Shown piece by piece: positions 1 to 8,328 of a stretch of DNA of 64,000 bases (its first letter is position 1; every line of letters begins with the position of its first letter). Both the position numbers and the translations under genes were made by a program. A model generated the notes under the pieces. The model worked only from the letters and a program-made list of their open reading frames with translations. It searched no databases and was not told the DNA's origin. The DNA comes from Pseudomonas cavernicola (GTDB lineage Bacteria; Pseudomonadota; Gammaproteobacteria; Pseudomonadales; Pseudomonadaceae): contig NZ_QYUR01000002.1 in the NCBI RefSeq assembly GCF_003596405.1, positions 1,256,501-1,320,500 on the forward strand. The letters run 5' to 3'.

Positions 1-86
1 TAGGGTATGCCGAGCTTTTCCAGCAGCTGAAGAATCACCGCCGGCGGTTGCGGCGAGGTGTCGGTGGCGAAGGCTACTTCAGTCAT
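1..86 (-). CDS. YbaK/HDOD-type protein, N-terminal fragment
   Basis: Only the first 28 codons lie in the window; the gene runs off the left edge. The start ATG is the complement of 84-86 and the N-terminus reads MTEVAFATDTSPQPPAVILQ. This resembles the aminoacyl-tRNA deacylase (YbaK-like) plus HDOD signalling protein that lies beside recG in P. aeruginosa and P. putida. The call rests on this short peptide and on position. It is transcribed in the same direction as recG, 89 bp downstream of the recG stop. Confidence 0.5.
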   Translation of the reverse strand, partial: MTEVAFATDTSPQPPAVILQLLEKLGIP

Positions 87-175
87 GAGCGGGATCCGGC
101 GGAAGAATTTCTGCCCGAGTATAACCAGCGGGCGTGGTGACTGACGGGTCAGCCGACCGGCGCCTGTGCGCTGGG

Positions 176-2251
176 TCACACTTGACCGTATTGTTGGCCG
201 TGCCGTAACCAGCGTTCCAGCAGTGGGCTGACATGCTGCGGCCAGCGCGCCAGTAGGGCTTGTGCGGCATCGCGAACGGCTGGCAACAAGTCCGCATCGC
301 GCATCAGGTCGGCGACCTTGAACTGCAGTAAGCCGGTCTGTCGGGTGCCGAGCATTTCTCCGGGACCGCGTAGCTCCAGGTCTTTCTCGGCGATCAAGAA
401 GCCATCGCAGGTCTCGCGCATGATGCCCAGGCGTTCACGGCCGAGTTGCGACAGTGGTGGATGGTAGAGCAGCACGCAGTGGCTGGCGGCGCTGCCACGG
501 CCAACCCGCCCGCGCAGCTGATGCAGCTGGGCCAGGCCGAGGCGTTCGGGGTTTTCGATGATCATCAGGCTGGCATTCGGCACGTCGACGCCGACTTCGA
601 TCACCGTGGTCGCGACCAACAATTGCAACTGGCCCTTTTTGAACTGGGCCATCACGGCGGCCTTTTCCGCCGGCTTCATGCGCCCGTGAATCAGCCCGAC
701 ATGCAGGCCGCCGAGGGCGGCAGAGAGATCCTCGAAGGTGGTCTCGGCGGCTTGGCAGGTCAACTCCTCGGATTCCTCGATCAGCGTGCAGACCCAATAG
801 GCCTGGCGCCCCTCGTGGCAGGCCGAGCGGACTCGCTCGATCACTTCGAAGCGCCGGCTGTCGGCCACCAGCACGGTGTTGACCGGGGTGCGGCCGGGCG
901 GCAGCTCGTCGAGGATCGAGGTGTCCAGGTCGGCATAGGCGCTCATCGCCAGGGTTCGCGGAATCGGCGTGGCGGTCATGATCAGTTGGTGCGGGCAGAG
1001 ACGCCCCTCGACGCCCTTCTTGCGCAGGGCCAGGCGCTGCTGCACGCCGAAACGGTGCTGCTCGTCGATCACCACCAGGGCCAGGCGCTTGAACTGCACT
1101 TCATCCTGAAACAGTGCGTGGGTGCCGACCACCATCGGCGTGCCATTGGCGATCTGCTCCAGCGCGCTAGCGCGGGCCTTGCCCTTGAGCTTGCCGGCCA
1201 GCCAGGCTACGTCGAGACCGAGCGGCGTCAGCCAGCGCTGGAAGTTGATGAAGTGCTGCTCGGCGAGAATCTCGGTCGGCGCCATCAGCGCGACTTGATA
1301 GCCGGCCTCCAGCGCTTGCAGGGCGGCGAGGGCGGCGACCACCGTCTTGCCGGCGCCAACGTCGCCTTGCACCAGGCGCAGCATCGGTTCGGGCTGGCTT
1401 AGGTCGTAGGCGATTTCGGCGCCGACCCGTTGTTGCGCGCCGGTTGGCTGAAAGCCCAGGTTGGCGAGGAACTGCGTGGGCAGTCGGCGCGCCTTCGGCA
1501 GTTGCGGCGCTTCTTGTGCGCGCAGGCTTTCGCGCAGGCGCTGCAGCGACAGTTGGTGAGTCAATAACTCTTCGAAGGCCAGGCGATGCTGGGCCCAATG
1601 CCGGCCCTCGGCCAGTTCCTCCAGATTGGCGTCCGCCGGTGGCCGGTGCAGGTAACGGATTGCCTCGTCCAGCGGGCCGAGCTGGTAGTCGCGCGCCAGT
1701 TCGGCGGGTAGCCAGTCCGGCAGGCTATGCGGGCCGAGCCGCGCCAGGGCCTGTTCGCTGAGCTGACGCAGGCGCTGTTGCGTCAGCCCCTCGGTGGTCG
1801 GGTAGATCGGGGTCAGCGTCTGCTCCACCGGGATCGGTTCATGGCCATTCAGCGAGCGGTATTCCGGGTGATAAATCTCCAGTCCCGAGGCTCCCGGCCG
1901 GGCTTCGCCGTAGCAACGCAGCTGGGTGCCGCGCTTGAGGCCGTCTTTCTGCGCCTGGCTGAAGTGGTAGAAGCGCAGGCTCAAGGTGCCGCTGCCGTCT
2001 TGCAGGCGCACCAACAGGCTACGGCGCTTGCCCATCAGCACATCGGCGCCGGCCACGACGCCTTCGATCACCGCATCCTGACCAGGGCGCAGGGCGCCGA
2101 TCGGGATGATGCGGGTGCGATCCTGGTAGCGTAGCGGCAGGTGGAACAGCACATCTTGCAGGGTTTCCAGGCCGACGCGGGCGAGCTTTTCCGCCAAGGC
2201 TGCTCCTACGCCCTTCAGAGCGGTAACGGAAACCGCTGCCAGTTCAGTCAT
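176..2251 (-). CDS. recG: ATP-dependent DNA helicase RecG
   Basis: This 691-residue protein matches the usual RecG length (693 in E. coli). RecG is a superfamily 2 DNA translocase that regresses stalled forks and branch-migrates Holliday junctions. The N-terminal wedge/OB domain covers about residues 1-250. The Walker A motif GDVGAGKT is at 296-303, followed by the DEQH box (IDEQHRFG, about 395), the TATPIPRTLA motif, and the C-terminal helicase motifs ending in QLRGRVGRG. It lies 12 bp downstream of oxyR on the same strand; an oxyR-recG operon is established in P. aeruginosa, which suggests co-expression under peroxide stress. The frame is intact. Confidence 0.97.
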   Translation of the reverse strand: MTELAAVSVTALKGVGAALAEKLARVGLETLQDVLFHLPLRYQDRTRIIPIGALRPGQDAVIEGVVAGADVLMGKRRSLLVRLQDGSGTLSLRFYHFSQAQKDGLKRGTQLRCYGEARPGASGLEIYHPEYRSLNGHEPIPVEQTLTPIYPTTEGLTQQRLRQLSEQALARLGPHSLPDWLPAELARDYQLGPLDEAIRYLHRPPADANLEELAEGRHWAQHRLAFEELLTHQLSLQRLRESLRAQEAPQLPKARRLPTQFLANLGFQPTGAQQRVGAEIAYDLSQPEPMLRLVQGDVGAGKTVVAALAALQALEAGYQVALMAPTEILAEQHFINFQRWLTPLGLDVAWLAGKLKGKARASALEQIANGTPMVVGTHALFQDEVQFKRLALVVIDEQHRFGVQQRLALRKKGVEGRLCPHQLIMTATPIPRTLAMSAYADLDTSILDELPPGRTPVNTVLVADSRRFEVIERVRSACHEGRQAYWVCTLIEESEELTCQAAETTFEDLSAALGGLHVGLIHGRMKPAEKAAVMAQFKKGQLQLLVATTVIEVGVDVPNASLMIIENPERLGLAQLHQLRGRVGRGSAASHCVLLYHPPLSQLGRERLGIMRETCDGFLIAEKDLELRGPGEMLGTRQTGLLQFKVADLMRDADLLPAVRDAAQALLARWPQHVSPLLERWLRHGQQYGQV

Positions 2252-2263
2252 AGCGGCTGTGCC

Positions 2264-3190
2264 TTAAGCTTCTTGGGCCAGCGGCCGTGCGACCGAGCAC
2301 AGGCGGATCGAGTCGGCCAGCACCTCGATCGCCCGCGGCCGCGGGAAGCTCGCGCGCCAGGCAATGGCCACCGTGCGAAACGGCACTGGCGGGGTTAGCG
2401 GGCGCACTTCGAATACGCCGGGGGCGTAGTGATGGCTGTCCACTGCGGAGAACGGCAGGATCGAGATACCCATGCCGGAGGCGACCATGTGCCGAATGGT
2501 TTCCAGCGAGCTGGATTCCACCGTGGTGTGCTTGGCGTGCTCTTCGCCGCCCTTGCGCAGGGTCGGGCAGGCTTCCAGCACCTGATCGCGGAAACAATGA
2601 CCCTCACCCAGCAGCAGCAGGCTCTTGTCGTTGAGCTGTTCGGCGTCGATGGTTTTCTTCGCCGCCCATGCGTGGCCGTTGGGTAGCAGCACATAGAACG
2701 GTTCGTCATACAGCACTTTGGTCAGCACGTCGGCTTCCTGGAAGGGCAGCGCGATGATGACCGCGTCCAGTTCGCCGTTGCGCAGTTTGTCGCGCAGCAC
2801 GTGGGTGAAATTTTCTTCGATATACAGCGGCATCTGTGGCGCGACGCGGTGCAGCTGCGGGATCAGATGGGGAAACAGGTAAGGGCCGACGGTGTAGATG
2901 GCGCCGACCTTGAGCGGTGCGGCCAGTTGGTTCTTGCCGGCCTGCGCCAGTTCGCGGATGCCTTGCGCCTGCTCCAGGACTTTTTGCGCCTGGGTGACGA
3001 TGCCTTCACCGACCGGGGTCAAGCGGACTGCGCTCTTACTGCGCTCGAAGATCAGCACGCCGAGTTCGTCTTCGAGTTTTTTCACCCCGACCGAAAGGGT
3101 CGGCTGGCTGACATGGCAACGCTCGGCCGCACGCCCGAAATGCTGCTCTTGAGCCAGGGTGACGATGTAGCGCAGTTCGGTGAGGGTCAT
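2264..3190 (-). CDS. oxyR: OxyR, peroxide-sensing LysR-type regulator
   Basis: This is a 308-residue LysR regulator that activates catalase and peroxidase genes. With the start at the ATG ending at 3190 (MTLTELRYIV), the two redox cysteines fall exactly at 199 and 208 (GEGHCFRDQVLEACPT), the E. coli OxyR numbering, which supports this start over an upstream TTG. The N-terminal winged HTH (FGRAAERCHVSQPTLS) is at about 18-33 and the substrate-binding-like sensor fills the rest. It probably leads an oxyR-recG operon. A 90-bp gap separates it from the tonB stop upstream, on the same strand. Confidence 0.97.
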   Translation of the reverse strand: MTLTELRYIVTLAQEQHFGRAAERCHVSQPTLSVGVKKLEDELGVLIFERSKSAVRLTPVGEGIVTQAQKVLEQAQGIRELAQAGKNQLAAPLKVGAIYTVGPYLFPHLIPQLHRVAPQMPLYIEENFTHVLRDKLRNGELDAVIIALPFQEADVLTKVLYDEPFYVLLPNGHAWAAKKTIDAEQLNDKSLLLLGEGHCFRDQVLEACPTLRKGGEEHAKHTTVESSSLETIRHMVASGMGISILPFSAVDSHHYAPGVFEVRPLTPPVPFRTVAIAWRASFPRPRAIEVLADSIRLCSVARPLAQEA

Positions 3191-3280
3191 AGTGTTTTTC
3201 CATTGAAGTGCGCCCAAGCATAGCGGCTGCACTCAATGGAACCAACCAGGCCTGTACTCTTGTGCCGGGCGCAGGTCGGC

Positions 3281-4009
3281 TTAGCGGCGATCCAGGGAGT
3301 AGACGAAGGGCGCCACGACCTCCACGCTGCCGCCGTTCAGCAGTTCCGCCGGCGGTTTTGGCAGGGGTTGGGCACGCCTGATCATCGCCAGGGTGGCGCG
3401 ATCCAGCGAGGCGCTGCCAGAAGTGCCGGCCAGCGAAACGCTGAGGACCTTGCCTTCGTGATCGACACTGAAGCGGATTCGACTGGTGCCTTCGAAGCCA
3501 CGCCGGCGGGCGTCGTCGGGATAACGCTTATAGCGGGCTAGATGGCTGAGCAGCTTGCTCTGCCAGGTCACCTTGGCTTCAGAGGGCGCACTCGTGCTGC
3601 TCGGCTGCGGGGCTGCTGGAGCAGCGGGGGCGGTTGGCGGCGAGGGGCGCTCCTGCGGCTTAGCCTGTTCGACCGGCTTTTCCTGTGGCTTGGGCGGTTC
3701 TACAGGTTTTTGCGGCGGCTTGGGTTTGGGTTTTGGCTTGGGTTTTTCAACCACCAGCTTGGGTTTCGGCGCTTCGATTACCTCGGGCTGCGGTTCCGGC
3801 TCCGGCTGCACGATTTGCGCAGGCGCGGGTGGTGGCGGAGCGACTTCCGGCAGCGGCGCCAACTCGAGCAGCATCGCCGGTGGCGGCAATTCGACCGCCA
3901 CGGCTTCCGCGCGCCAATACAGCGCCCAGACACCCAGGCCGATATGCAGACCAAGGACCAGCAGCAGACTGATGGCCCAACTCGACAGTTTGTGGCGGGT
4001 CTGGGTCAT
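3281..4009 (-). CDS. tonB: TonB energy-transducing protein
   Basis: This 242-residue protein couples the proton motive force, through ExbB-ExbD, to outer-membrane siderophore and vitamin receptors. A single N-terminal membrane anchor is seen at about residues 10-30 (WAISLLLVLGLHIGLGVWAL). A long Pro/Lys-rich periplasmic spacer with KPKPKPKP-type repeats runs over about 60-130, and a C-terminal TonB domain (YPDDARRRGFEGTSRIRFSV) covers about 155-242. The gene overlaps exbD by 4 bp (ATGA), which indicates translational coupling. The order exbB-exbD-tonB next to oxyR-recG is the P. putida arrangement. Confidence 0.95.
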   Translation of the reverse strand: MTQTRHKLSSWAISLLLVLGLHIGLGVWALYWRAEAVAVELPPPAMLLELAPLPEVAPPPPAPAQIVQPEPEPQPEVIEAPKPKLVVEKPKPKPKPKPPQKPVEPPKPQEKPVEQAKPQERPSPPTAPAAPAAPQPSSTSAPSEAKVTWQSKLLSHLARYKRYPDDARRRGFEGTSRIRFSVDHEGKVLSVSLAGTSGSASLDRATLAMIRRAQPLPKPPAELLNGGSVEVVAPFVYSLDRR

Positions 4010-4431
4010 TTCTGCCCGACCGCCTCAAGCCCGACCAGGCCGACTTTGAGATAACCGGCCGCGCGCAAGGCGTTCATCACGTCCATCAGGTCGGCGTAAT
4101 CCACGCCCTTGTCGGCGCGGAAGAAGATGGTGGTGTCTTTCTTCGCCGCGGTTTGCTGATCCAGCGCCTGTGCGAGCTGCTCACGGTTGATCTGCTGATC
4201 GCCGAGGAACAGGCTCTGGTCTTCCTTGACCGTCAGGTATACCGGCTTGTCCGGCCGTGGCTGCGGTTCGGCGCTGGAAGCGGGCAAATCGACCTTGATG
4301 TCGACGGTGGCCAAAGGCGCCGCGACCATGAAGATGATCAACAGCACCAGCATGACGTCGATAAAAGGCGTTACGTTGATCTCATGCGCTTCGACGAGAT
4401 CATCACCGCCATCATTCAAATGAAGTCCCAT
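4006..4431 (-). CDS. exbD: ExbD, biopolymer transport protein
   Basis: This 141-residue protein is the ExbD subunit of the TonB-ExbB-ExbD motor. It has one membrane helix near residues 18-42 (INVTPFIDVMLVLLIIFMVA) carrying the proton-responsive Asp (FIDVML). The periplasmic domain ends in LRAAGYLKVGLVGLEAVGQK. The start is the ATG at 4429-4431, because the family sequence begins MGLHLNDGG; longer in-frame reading upstream runs through a palindromic element. No Shine-Dalgarno is visible before this ATG: the element's end (AGGCTCTGTTGA family) lies 4 bp upstream, so translation may be affected. Confidence 0.95.
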   Translation of the reverse strand: MGLHLNDGGDDLVEAHEINVTPFIDVMLVLLIIFMVAAPLATVDIKVDLPASSAEPQPRPDKPVYLTVKEDQSLFLGDQQINREQLAQALDQQTAAKKDTTIFFRADKGVDYADLMDVMNALRAAGYLKVGLVGLEAVGQK

Positions 4432-4435
4432 ATAC

Positions 4436-4609
4436 AGGCTCTGTTGAGGTTTAATGACAGCCGCGACGGAGCCTGCTGTTGCGCAGGGCAAGGCGCGAGG
4501 AGTGTGATTTGGTTGTTCCAAATGAACGACGAGTAACGCAGCCCTGCGCAACAGCAGGCCCGTCCCTTCAGGCGACAACGCGGTTCGTCATTAAATTTCA
4601 ACAGAGCCT
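4436..4609. mobile_element. MITE-like palindromic element between exbB and exbD
   Basis: This 174-bp non-coding element has terminal inverted repeats AGGCTCTGTTGA at 4436-4447 and TCAACAGAGCCT at 4598-4609; the match extends to about 21 bp with two mismatches. An inner pair of perfect 18-bp arms (beginning CCTGCTGTTGCGCAGGGC) makes most of it foldable. TAC flanks both sides (4433-4435 and 4610-4612), a possible 3-bp target duplication. The right end touches the exbB stop codon and the left end is 4 bp from the exbD start. A 51-bp palindrome with the same ends is at 6661-6711. No transposase is inside. Confidence 0.75.
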
Positions 4610-5604
4610 TACCCCACTTTCACCACGTGTGGCTGGCTGCGTTCAGCCGGCAGGTGGTCGAGATCGCGGCTGACCAGCAGCAGGACTTGCGCCGAGGCGT
4701 CCGCGACTTGGGCCTTGTAGCCGGCGATCGAGCGGGCAAAGACGTTGTAGATGACCACCGCCGGAATCGCCGCGACCAGGCCCAGCGCGGTGGCCAGTAG
4801 GGCTTCGGCGATGCCGGGAGCGACCACTGCGAGGTTGGTGGTTTGCGATTTGGCGATGCCGATAAAGCTGTTCATGATGCCCCAGACGGTGCCGAACAGG
4901 CCGACGAACGGTGCGGTCGAACCGATGGTGGCGAGCACCCCGGTGCCTTGGCTCATCTGCCGGCCGCAAGCAGCGACCAGACGTTCCAGGCGGAAGCTGA
5001 CGCGCTCCTTGATGCCTTCCTTCTCGCGGGTGTTGGCCGACAGGCGCATTTCCTCGAGCGCATCCTGCACCAGCAGGTGCGACAGGCTGCCGGTCTTGCG
5101 GACCTGTTCGCCGGCCTCTTGCAGCGAGCGGGTCTGTTTCAGCGTGGTTAGTTCGGTACGCAGGCGACGTTTGGCGCCGAGCAGCTCAAAGCCCTTGGCA
5201 ATCCAGATGGTCCAGGTGATCACCGAAGCCAGGGCCAGGCCGATCATCACGATCTTCACGATGATATCGGCGTTCTGGTACATGCCCCAGGGCGACAGAT
5301 CACTCGCCAGAGCCTGTTCCGCCTCTTCGACGGCCTGCTCCGCCGCGAGTGTTTCGACTGCCCCTTCGAGCTTTTCCAGTGCGGCGGCGGCCTCCGGGCT
5401 GAGCTCCGGCTTCGCCGCGTTGGCAACTGCCATTGCCGCGCTGGCGGGCGTGTTGGCCTGGGCTGCGGGGCTGGCGGCGGGCTCTTCGGCAAAGGCCACG
5501 CTGGGCGCCAGCAACAGGCTGAACAGCAATGCGGCGAGGCTACGCCAGGCGCGTGGCAGGTTGGGAAGGCGGGTTGGCTGCGTGCTGGATGGGATAGGAT
5601 TCAT
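4609..5604 (-). CDS. exbB: ExbB, proton-channel protein of the TonB system
   Basis: This 331-residue protein of the MotA/TolQ/ExbB family forms the stator ring that powers TonB. It starts at the ATG ending at 5604 (MNPIPSSTQP), followed by a signal-peptide-like segment ending SVAFAEE and an Ala/Glu-rich extension typical of the long Pseudomonas ExbB. Membrane segments are near residues 130-150 (VKIVMIGLALASVITWTIWI), 235-255 (FVGLFGTVWGIMNSFIG) and 270-295. Its stop codon TAA overlaps the outer end of the palindromic element at 4436-4609, which separates it from exbD. Confidence 0.95.
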   Translation of the reverse strand: MNPIPSSTQPTRLPNLPRAWRSLAALLFSLLLAPSVAFAEEPAASPAAQANTPASAAMAVANAAKPELSPEAAAALEKLEGAVETLAAEQAVEEAEQALASDLSPWGMYQNADIIVKIVMIGLALASVITWTIWIAKGFELLGAKRRLRTELTTLKQTRSLQEAGEQVRKTGSLSHLLVQDALEEMRLSANTREKEGIKERVSFRLERLVAACGRQMSQGTGVLATIGSTAPFVGLFGTVWGIMNSFIGIAKSQTTNLAVVAPGIAEALLATALGLVAAIPAVVIYNVFARSIAGYKAQVADASAQVLLLVSRDLDHLPAERSQPHVVKVG

Positions 5605-5802
5605 GCTGGCCGGACCTGAGAGAAAGAAAAAACGGCTTGTCCATGGATGCGCTTGCGGAGGCGTCCAAAATGGGGGCGCATTATTGCAAGTAATTCTTGT
5701 TAACAAAAGTGATACCGTCTCTTTCGTGTTTATCTTTCTCGGGCGAAGGCTTTGCCCGTGGCTCTTGCGGCGCTAGGCTGCGAGCTTTTCAGTGGAGCAT
5801 CC

Positions 5803-6672
5803 ATGATGGCTGATACGCCCTCTGTGTTGATTGCCGGTTGTGGCGATGTGGGCGGCCGTCTCGCCGAGCGACTGCTGGCGAGCGCTTGGACCGTCTATGG
5901 TCTGCGTCGCAATGTCGCTGCGTTGCCGGCGGGTGTCCTGCCGGTGGCGGGTGATTTGGAACACAGCGAGTCGCCCGTGGCCTGGCCGACCGGCGGTCTG
6001 GATTATCTGGTCTATAGCGCCGCGGCCACCCGGGCCGATGAGGCGGGCTATCGCGTGGCGTATGTCGAGGGTCTGCGACATGTACTGGGCTGGCTGACGC
6101 AGCACGGGCAAACGCCGAAGCGCTTGCTGTTTGTCTCCAGTAGCGGTGTGTATGGCCAGCAGCAGGGCGAATGGATCGATGAGAGCTCTCCGGCTGAAGC
6201 CATGAGTTTTTCCGGACAGGTGATGCGCGAAGCCGAACAGCTGGCGCTGCACAGCGGGATTGCGGCGAGCCTGGTGCGCTTGACCGGCCTCTATGGGCCG
6301 GGCCGCGAGTGGCTGCTGACGCAGGTGCGGCAAGGCTATCGGGTGGCGGTTGAGCCGCCGCTGTATGCCAACCGCATTCATGTCGACGATGCCGCCGGGC
6401 TGTTGGCCTTCCTGCTGCAGGCAGATGCCCGCGGTGTGGCGTTGCAGGAGTGTTACCTGGGGGTCGACGACGCTCCGGCAGCGTTGGCGGAAGTGGTGGC
6501 CTGGCTGCGTGAGTATCTGGGCGTCACTCAATGGTCTGCAGAGGCGACGGTACGGCGTGCTGGCAGCAAGCGCTGCAGCAATGCCCGTGCCCGCGCGCTG
6601 GGATGGGCGCCGCAGTACCCGAGCTATCGCGAAGGTTATGCCGCAGTGTTGGCCGGGCCGAGGCTCTGTTGA
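5803..6672 (+). CDS. NAD-dependent epimerase/dehydratase family protein (YeeZ-like)
   Basis: This protein of about 289 residues has an extended SDR fold. A Rossmann motif GCGDVGGRLAERL follows the N-terminus, SSSGVYG corresponds to the active-site Ser region, and YANRIHVDDAAG is the typical substrate-domain signature. The relative YeeZ is an uncharacterised nucleotide-sugar-type oxidoreductase, so the substrate is unknown. Two adjacent ATGs (5803, 5806) follow a GGAG at 5793-5796. The last codons (RLC, TGA) are supplied by a palindromic repeat beginning at 6661, so the natural C-terminus may have been replaced. Confidence 0.8.
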   Translation: MMADTPSVLIAGCGDVGGRLAERLLASAWTVYGLRRNVAALPAGVLPVAGDLEHSESPVAWPTGGLDYLVYSAAATRADEAGYRVAYVEGLRHVLGWLTQHGQTPKRLLFVSSSGVYGQQQGEWIDESSPAEAMSFSGQVMREAEQLALHSGIAASLVRLTGLYGPGREWLLTQVRQGYRVAVEPPLYANRIHVDDAAGLLAFLLQADARGVALQECYLGVDDAPAALAEVVAWLREYLGVTQWSAEATVRRAGSKRCSNARARALGWAPQYPSYREGYAAVLAGPRLC

Positions 6673-6711
6673 CGCAGCAACGCGGCGTGCTCGCTTACGT
6701 CAACAGAGCCT
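6661..6711. repeat. Short palindrome with AGGCTCTGTTGACG ends
   Basis: Perfect 14-bp inverted arms at 6661-6674 and 6698-6711 enclose a 23-bp centre. The outer 12 bp are identical to the ends of the element at 4436-4609, so this is probably a short member of the same family. It contains the stop codon of the upstream epimerase gene and ends 5 bp before the AraC-family start at 6716. It could act as a transcript hairpin between the two genes. Confidence 0.7.
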
Positions 6712-6715
6712 GAGC

Positions 6716-7516
6716 ATGGATGCCAATCGCCTGCTGGTGCAGCCCTGGTTGTCGGGCGTGGAGCTGTTCCAGGCGGACTTCTCCGGGCAGCCGTTTGGCC
6801 GTCACAGCCATGACGCGTTCGCGATCGGTGCGATTTTGCAGGGAGTCGGCGGTTACCAGTGTCAGGGCGCCCGGCATGCGTTGCCGGCCGGCACGCTATC
6901 GCTGATGAATCCGCAAGAGCCGCACACTGGGCATGCCGAGTCGCCACGGCTGGTCTACCACATGCTCTATGTCGAGGAGGCGCGGCTGCCGACGTTGCTC
7001 GGCCGCAAGCGCTTGCCGCGCGGCTTCCATCAACTCAATCCGGCGGATGACGGCGCTGTGGCGGCGGAACTGGCGCGGCTGGCGGTTGAATTCGAGCGGT
7101 CGGACGCATTGGCCTTGGAGAGCCAGTTGCTGACGCTGTTGGAGCTGGTGTTCGTCCGCCACGGAGGTATGCGCCCGCTGCCTACAGCGCCGCGCGATGG
7201 TGGTAGCACGGCGCGGCTGCGCGATTACTTGGAAGCGCATTACCGTGAGGCGGTCAACCTGGAGCACTTGGCGACCCTGAGCGAGCGCCACCCACGGCAT
7301 CTGATCGAGGCCTTTCGCCGCGTCTATGGGGTGCCGCCGCATACCTACCTGCTGCAACGTCGGATCCGTGAGGCCAAGCGCCTGTTGCTGGGTGAGGTCG
7401 AGTTGGCCGAGTTGGCGCTGCAGCTGGGTTTCTATGATCAGGCGCATTTCTGCGGCACCTTCAAACGCTTTACCGGCGTGACGCCTGGACGTTTTCGCGC
7501 TGCCGCGCGCACCTGA
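6716..7516 (+). CDS. AraC-family transcriptional regulator
   Basis: This 266-residue protein has an N-terminal cupin-type sensor (FGRHSHDAFAIGAILQGVGG, about residues 23-45) and a C-terminal double HTH (about 170-262) ending in the AraC signature (LALQLGFYDQAHFCGTFKRF then TGVTPGRFR). The ATG at 6716 lies just after a palindromic repeat. The next gene, 65 bp downstream, is a LysE/RhtB exporter in the same direction. AraC-LysE pairs of this type usually mean local control of the exporter, but the inducer cannot be read from the sequence. Confidence 0.88.
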   Translation: MDANRLLVQPWLSGVELFQADFSGQPFGRHSHDAFAIGAILQGVGGYQCQGARHALPAGTLSLMNPQEPHTGHAESPRLVYHMLYVEEARLPTLLGRKRLPRGFHQLNPADDGAVAAELARLAVEFERSDALALESQLLTLLELVFVRHGGMRPLPTAPRDGGSTARLRDYLEAHYREAVNLEHLATLSERHPRHLIEAFRRVYGVPPHTYLLQRRIREAKRLLLGEVELAELALQLGFYDQAHFCGTFKRFTGVTPGRFRAAART

Positions 7517-7581
7517 GTTTTCTCCAAGACCGCTGCGCCGATGGCGCGACAGACTGGCCGCCGAGTTCATTGGAGGCGGTC

Positions 7582-8208
7582 ATGGTTGCGCTTTTTCTGC
7601 TGGTTGCCAGCACTCACTTCGCGGCGTTGTTATCACCGGGGCCGGATTTTTTTCTGCTGCTGCGCACGGCCTTGCTGCGGGGGCGTCGGCAAGCAGACGG
7701 CTGTGCGGCAGGCATCGCCCTGGCCAATCTGTTCAGCATGCTGTTGGTATGGCTGACGCTGAGTCTGCTGCCGGCTGAAGGGGGCTGGGTTTGGCGATTG
7801 TTGCAGGGCTGCGGTGGCGCTTACTTCGTCGGGCTTGGCGTGCAGGCGTTTAGCGCGCATCGCCAGTTGGTGTTACCGGAGCACGGGTCGGAGGTGCTCG
7901 GTCGCTGGCGCGTCGGTTTGGCTCAAGGCCTGCTGGCCAGCAGCTTGAATCCCAAGTTGCCGATCTTCTATGCGGGGTTGTTCGGTGTGCTGCGTGAAGC
8001 GGCCATGCCAGGTTGGGAACTGGCGCTGTGCATGCTGTGGATGGGCGCGGTGGTGCTAGGTTGGGATCTAGCCTTAGTGCGTTTGCTCAGCCAACCGCGC
8101 TGGCGAAGCTGGTTGCAGCGGCGGGTAGGGCTGCTGGATCGGCTCTGCGGTGGGTTGTTGCTGATCCTGGGCGTTTACCTGCTGCTCGGCGCGCTATCGC
8201 GGTCTTAA
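7582..8208 (+). CDS. LysE/RhtB-family amino acid exporter
   Basis: This 208-residue inner-membrane protein has about six hydrophobic helices. The family signature near the N-terminus, THFAALLSPGPDFFLLLRTA, matches the LysE/RhtB translocators that export amino acids. The ATG at 7582 has a strong GGAGG 5 bp upstream and is preferred over an in-frame TTG at 7570. It follows an AraC-family regulator gene and is closed by a perfect palindrome. The substrate is unknown. Confidence 0.88.
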   Translation: MVALFLLVASTHFAALLSPGPDFFLLLRTALLRGRRQADGCAAGIALANLFSMLLVWLTLSLLPAEGGWVWRLLQGCGGAYFVGLGVQAFSAHRQLVLPEHGSEVLGRWRVGLAQGLLASSLNPKLPIFYAGLFGVLREAAMPGWELALCMLWMGAVVLGWDLALVRLLSQPRWRSWLQRRVGLLDRLCGGLLLILGVYLLLGALSRS

Positions 8209-8217
8209 CGAGCATCT

Positions 8218-8288
8218 GTAGGCTGGGTAGAGCGCAGCGAAACCCAGCTCATACCCTGCTGGGTTTCGCTGCGCTCTACCCAGCCTAC
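8218..8288. terminator. Perfect 31-bp-arm palindrome, likely bidirectional terminator
   Basis: The arms at 8218-8248 and 8258-8288 are perfectly complementary (GTAGGCTGGGTAGAGCGCAG is the start of the left arm) around a 9-base loop. It lies between convergent genes (the LysE-type exporter and the lipoprotein gene). Palindromes beginning GTAGGSTGG are common in Pseudomonas intergenic regions; here it would fold strongly in both transcripts. It lacks a U-tract, so intrinsic termination is inferred. Confidence 0.7.
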
Positions 8289-8328
8289 CGTGTCGACAAA
8301 GAAGCCGATAGTGGCGCTCGGGTTTGTG

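Noticed and set aside
446..1402. Long open frame of 318 codons on the plus strand within recG.
   Set aside because: It is antisense to an intact, conserved helicase and has the Gln/His/Gly-rich composition typical of GC-rich shadow frames.
4437..4578. Upstream extension of exbD through the palindromic unit giving 190 residues.
   Set aside because: The added residues come from the mobile palindrome and the ExbD family begins at MGLHLNDGG.
5605..5720. Possible Fur box upstream of exbB (AT-rich GCATTATTGCAAGTAATTCTTG).
   Set aside because: It does not match the 19-bp Fur consensus well enough to call.
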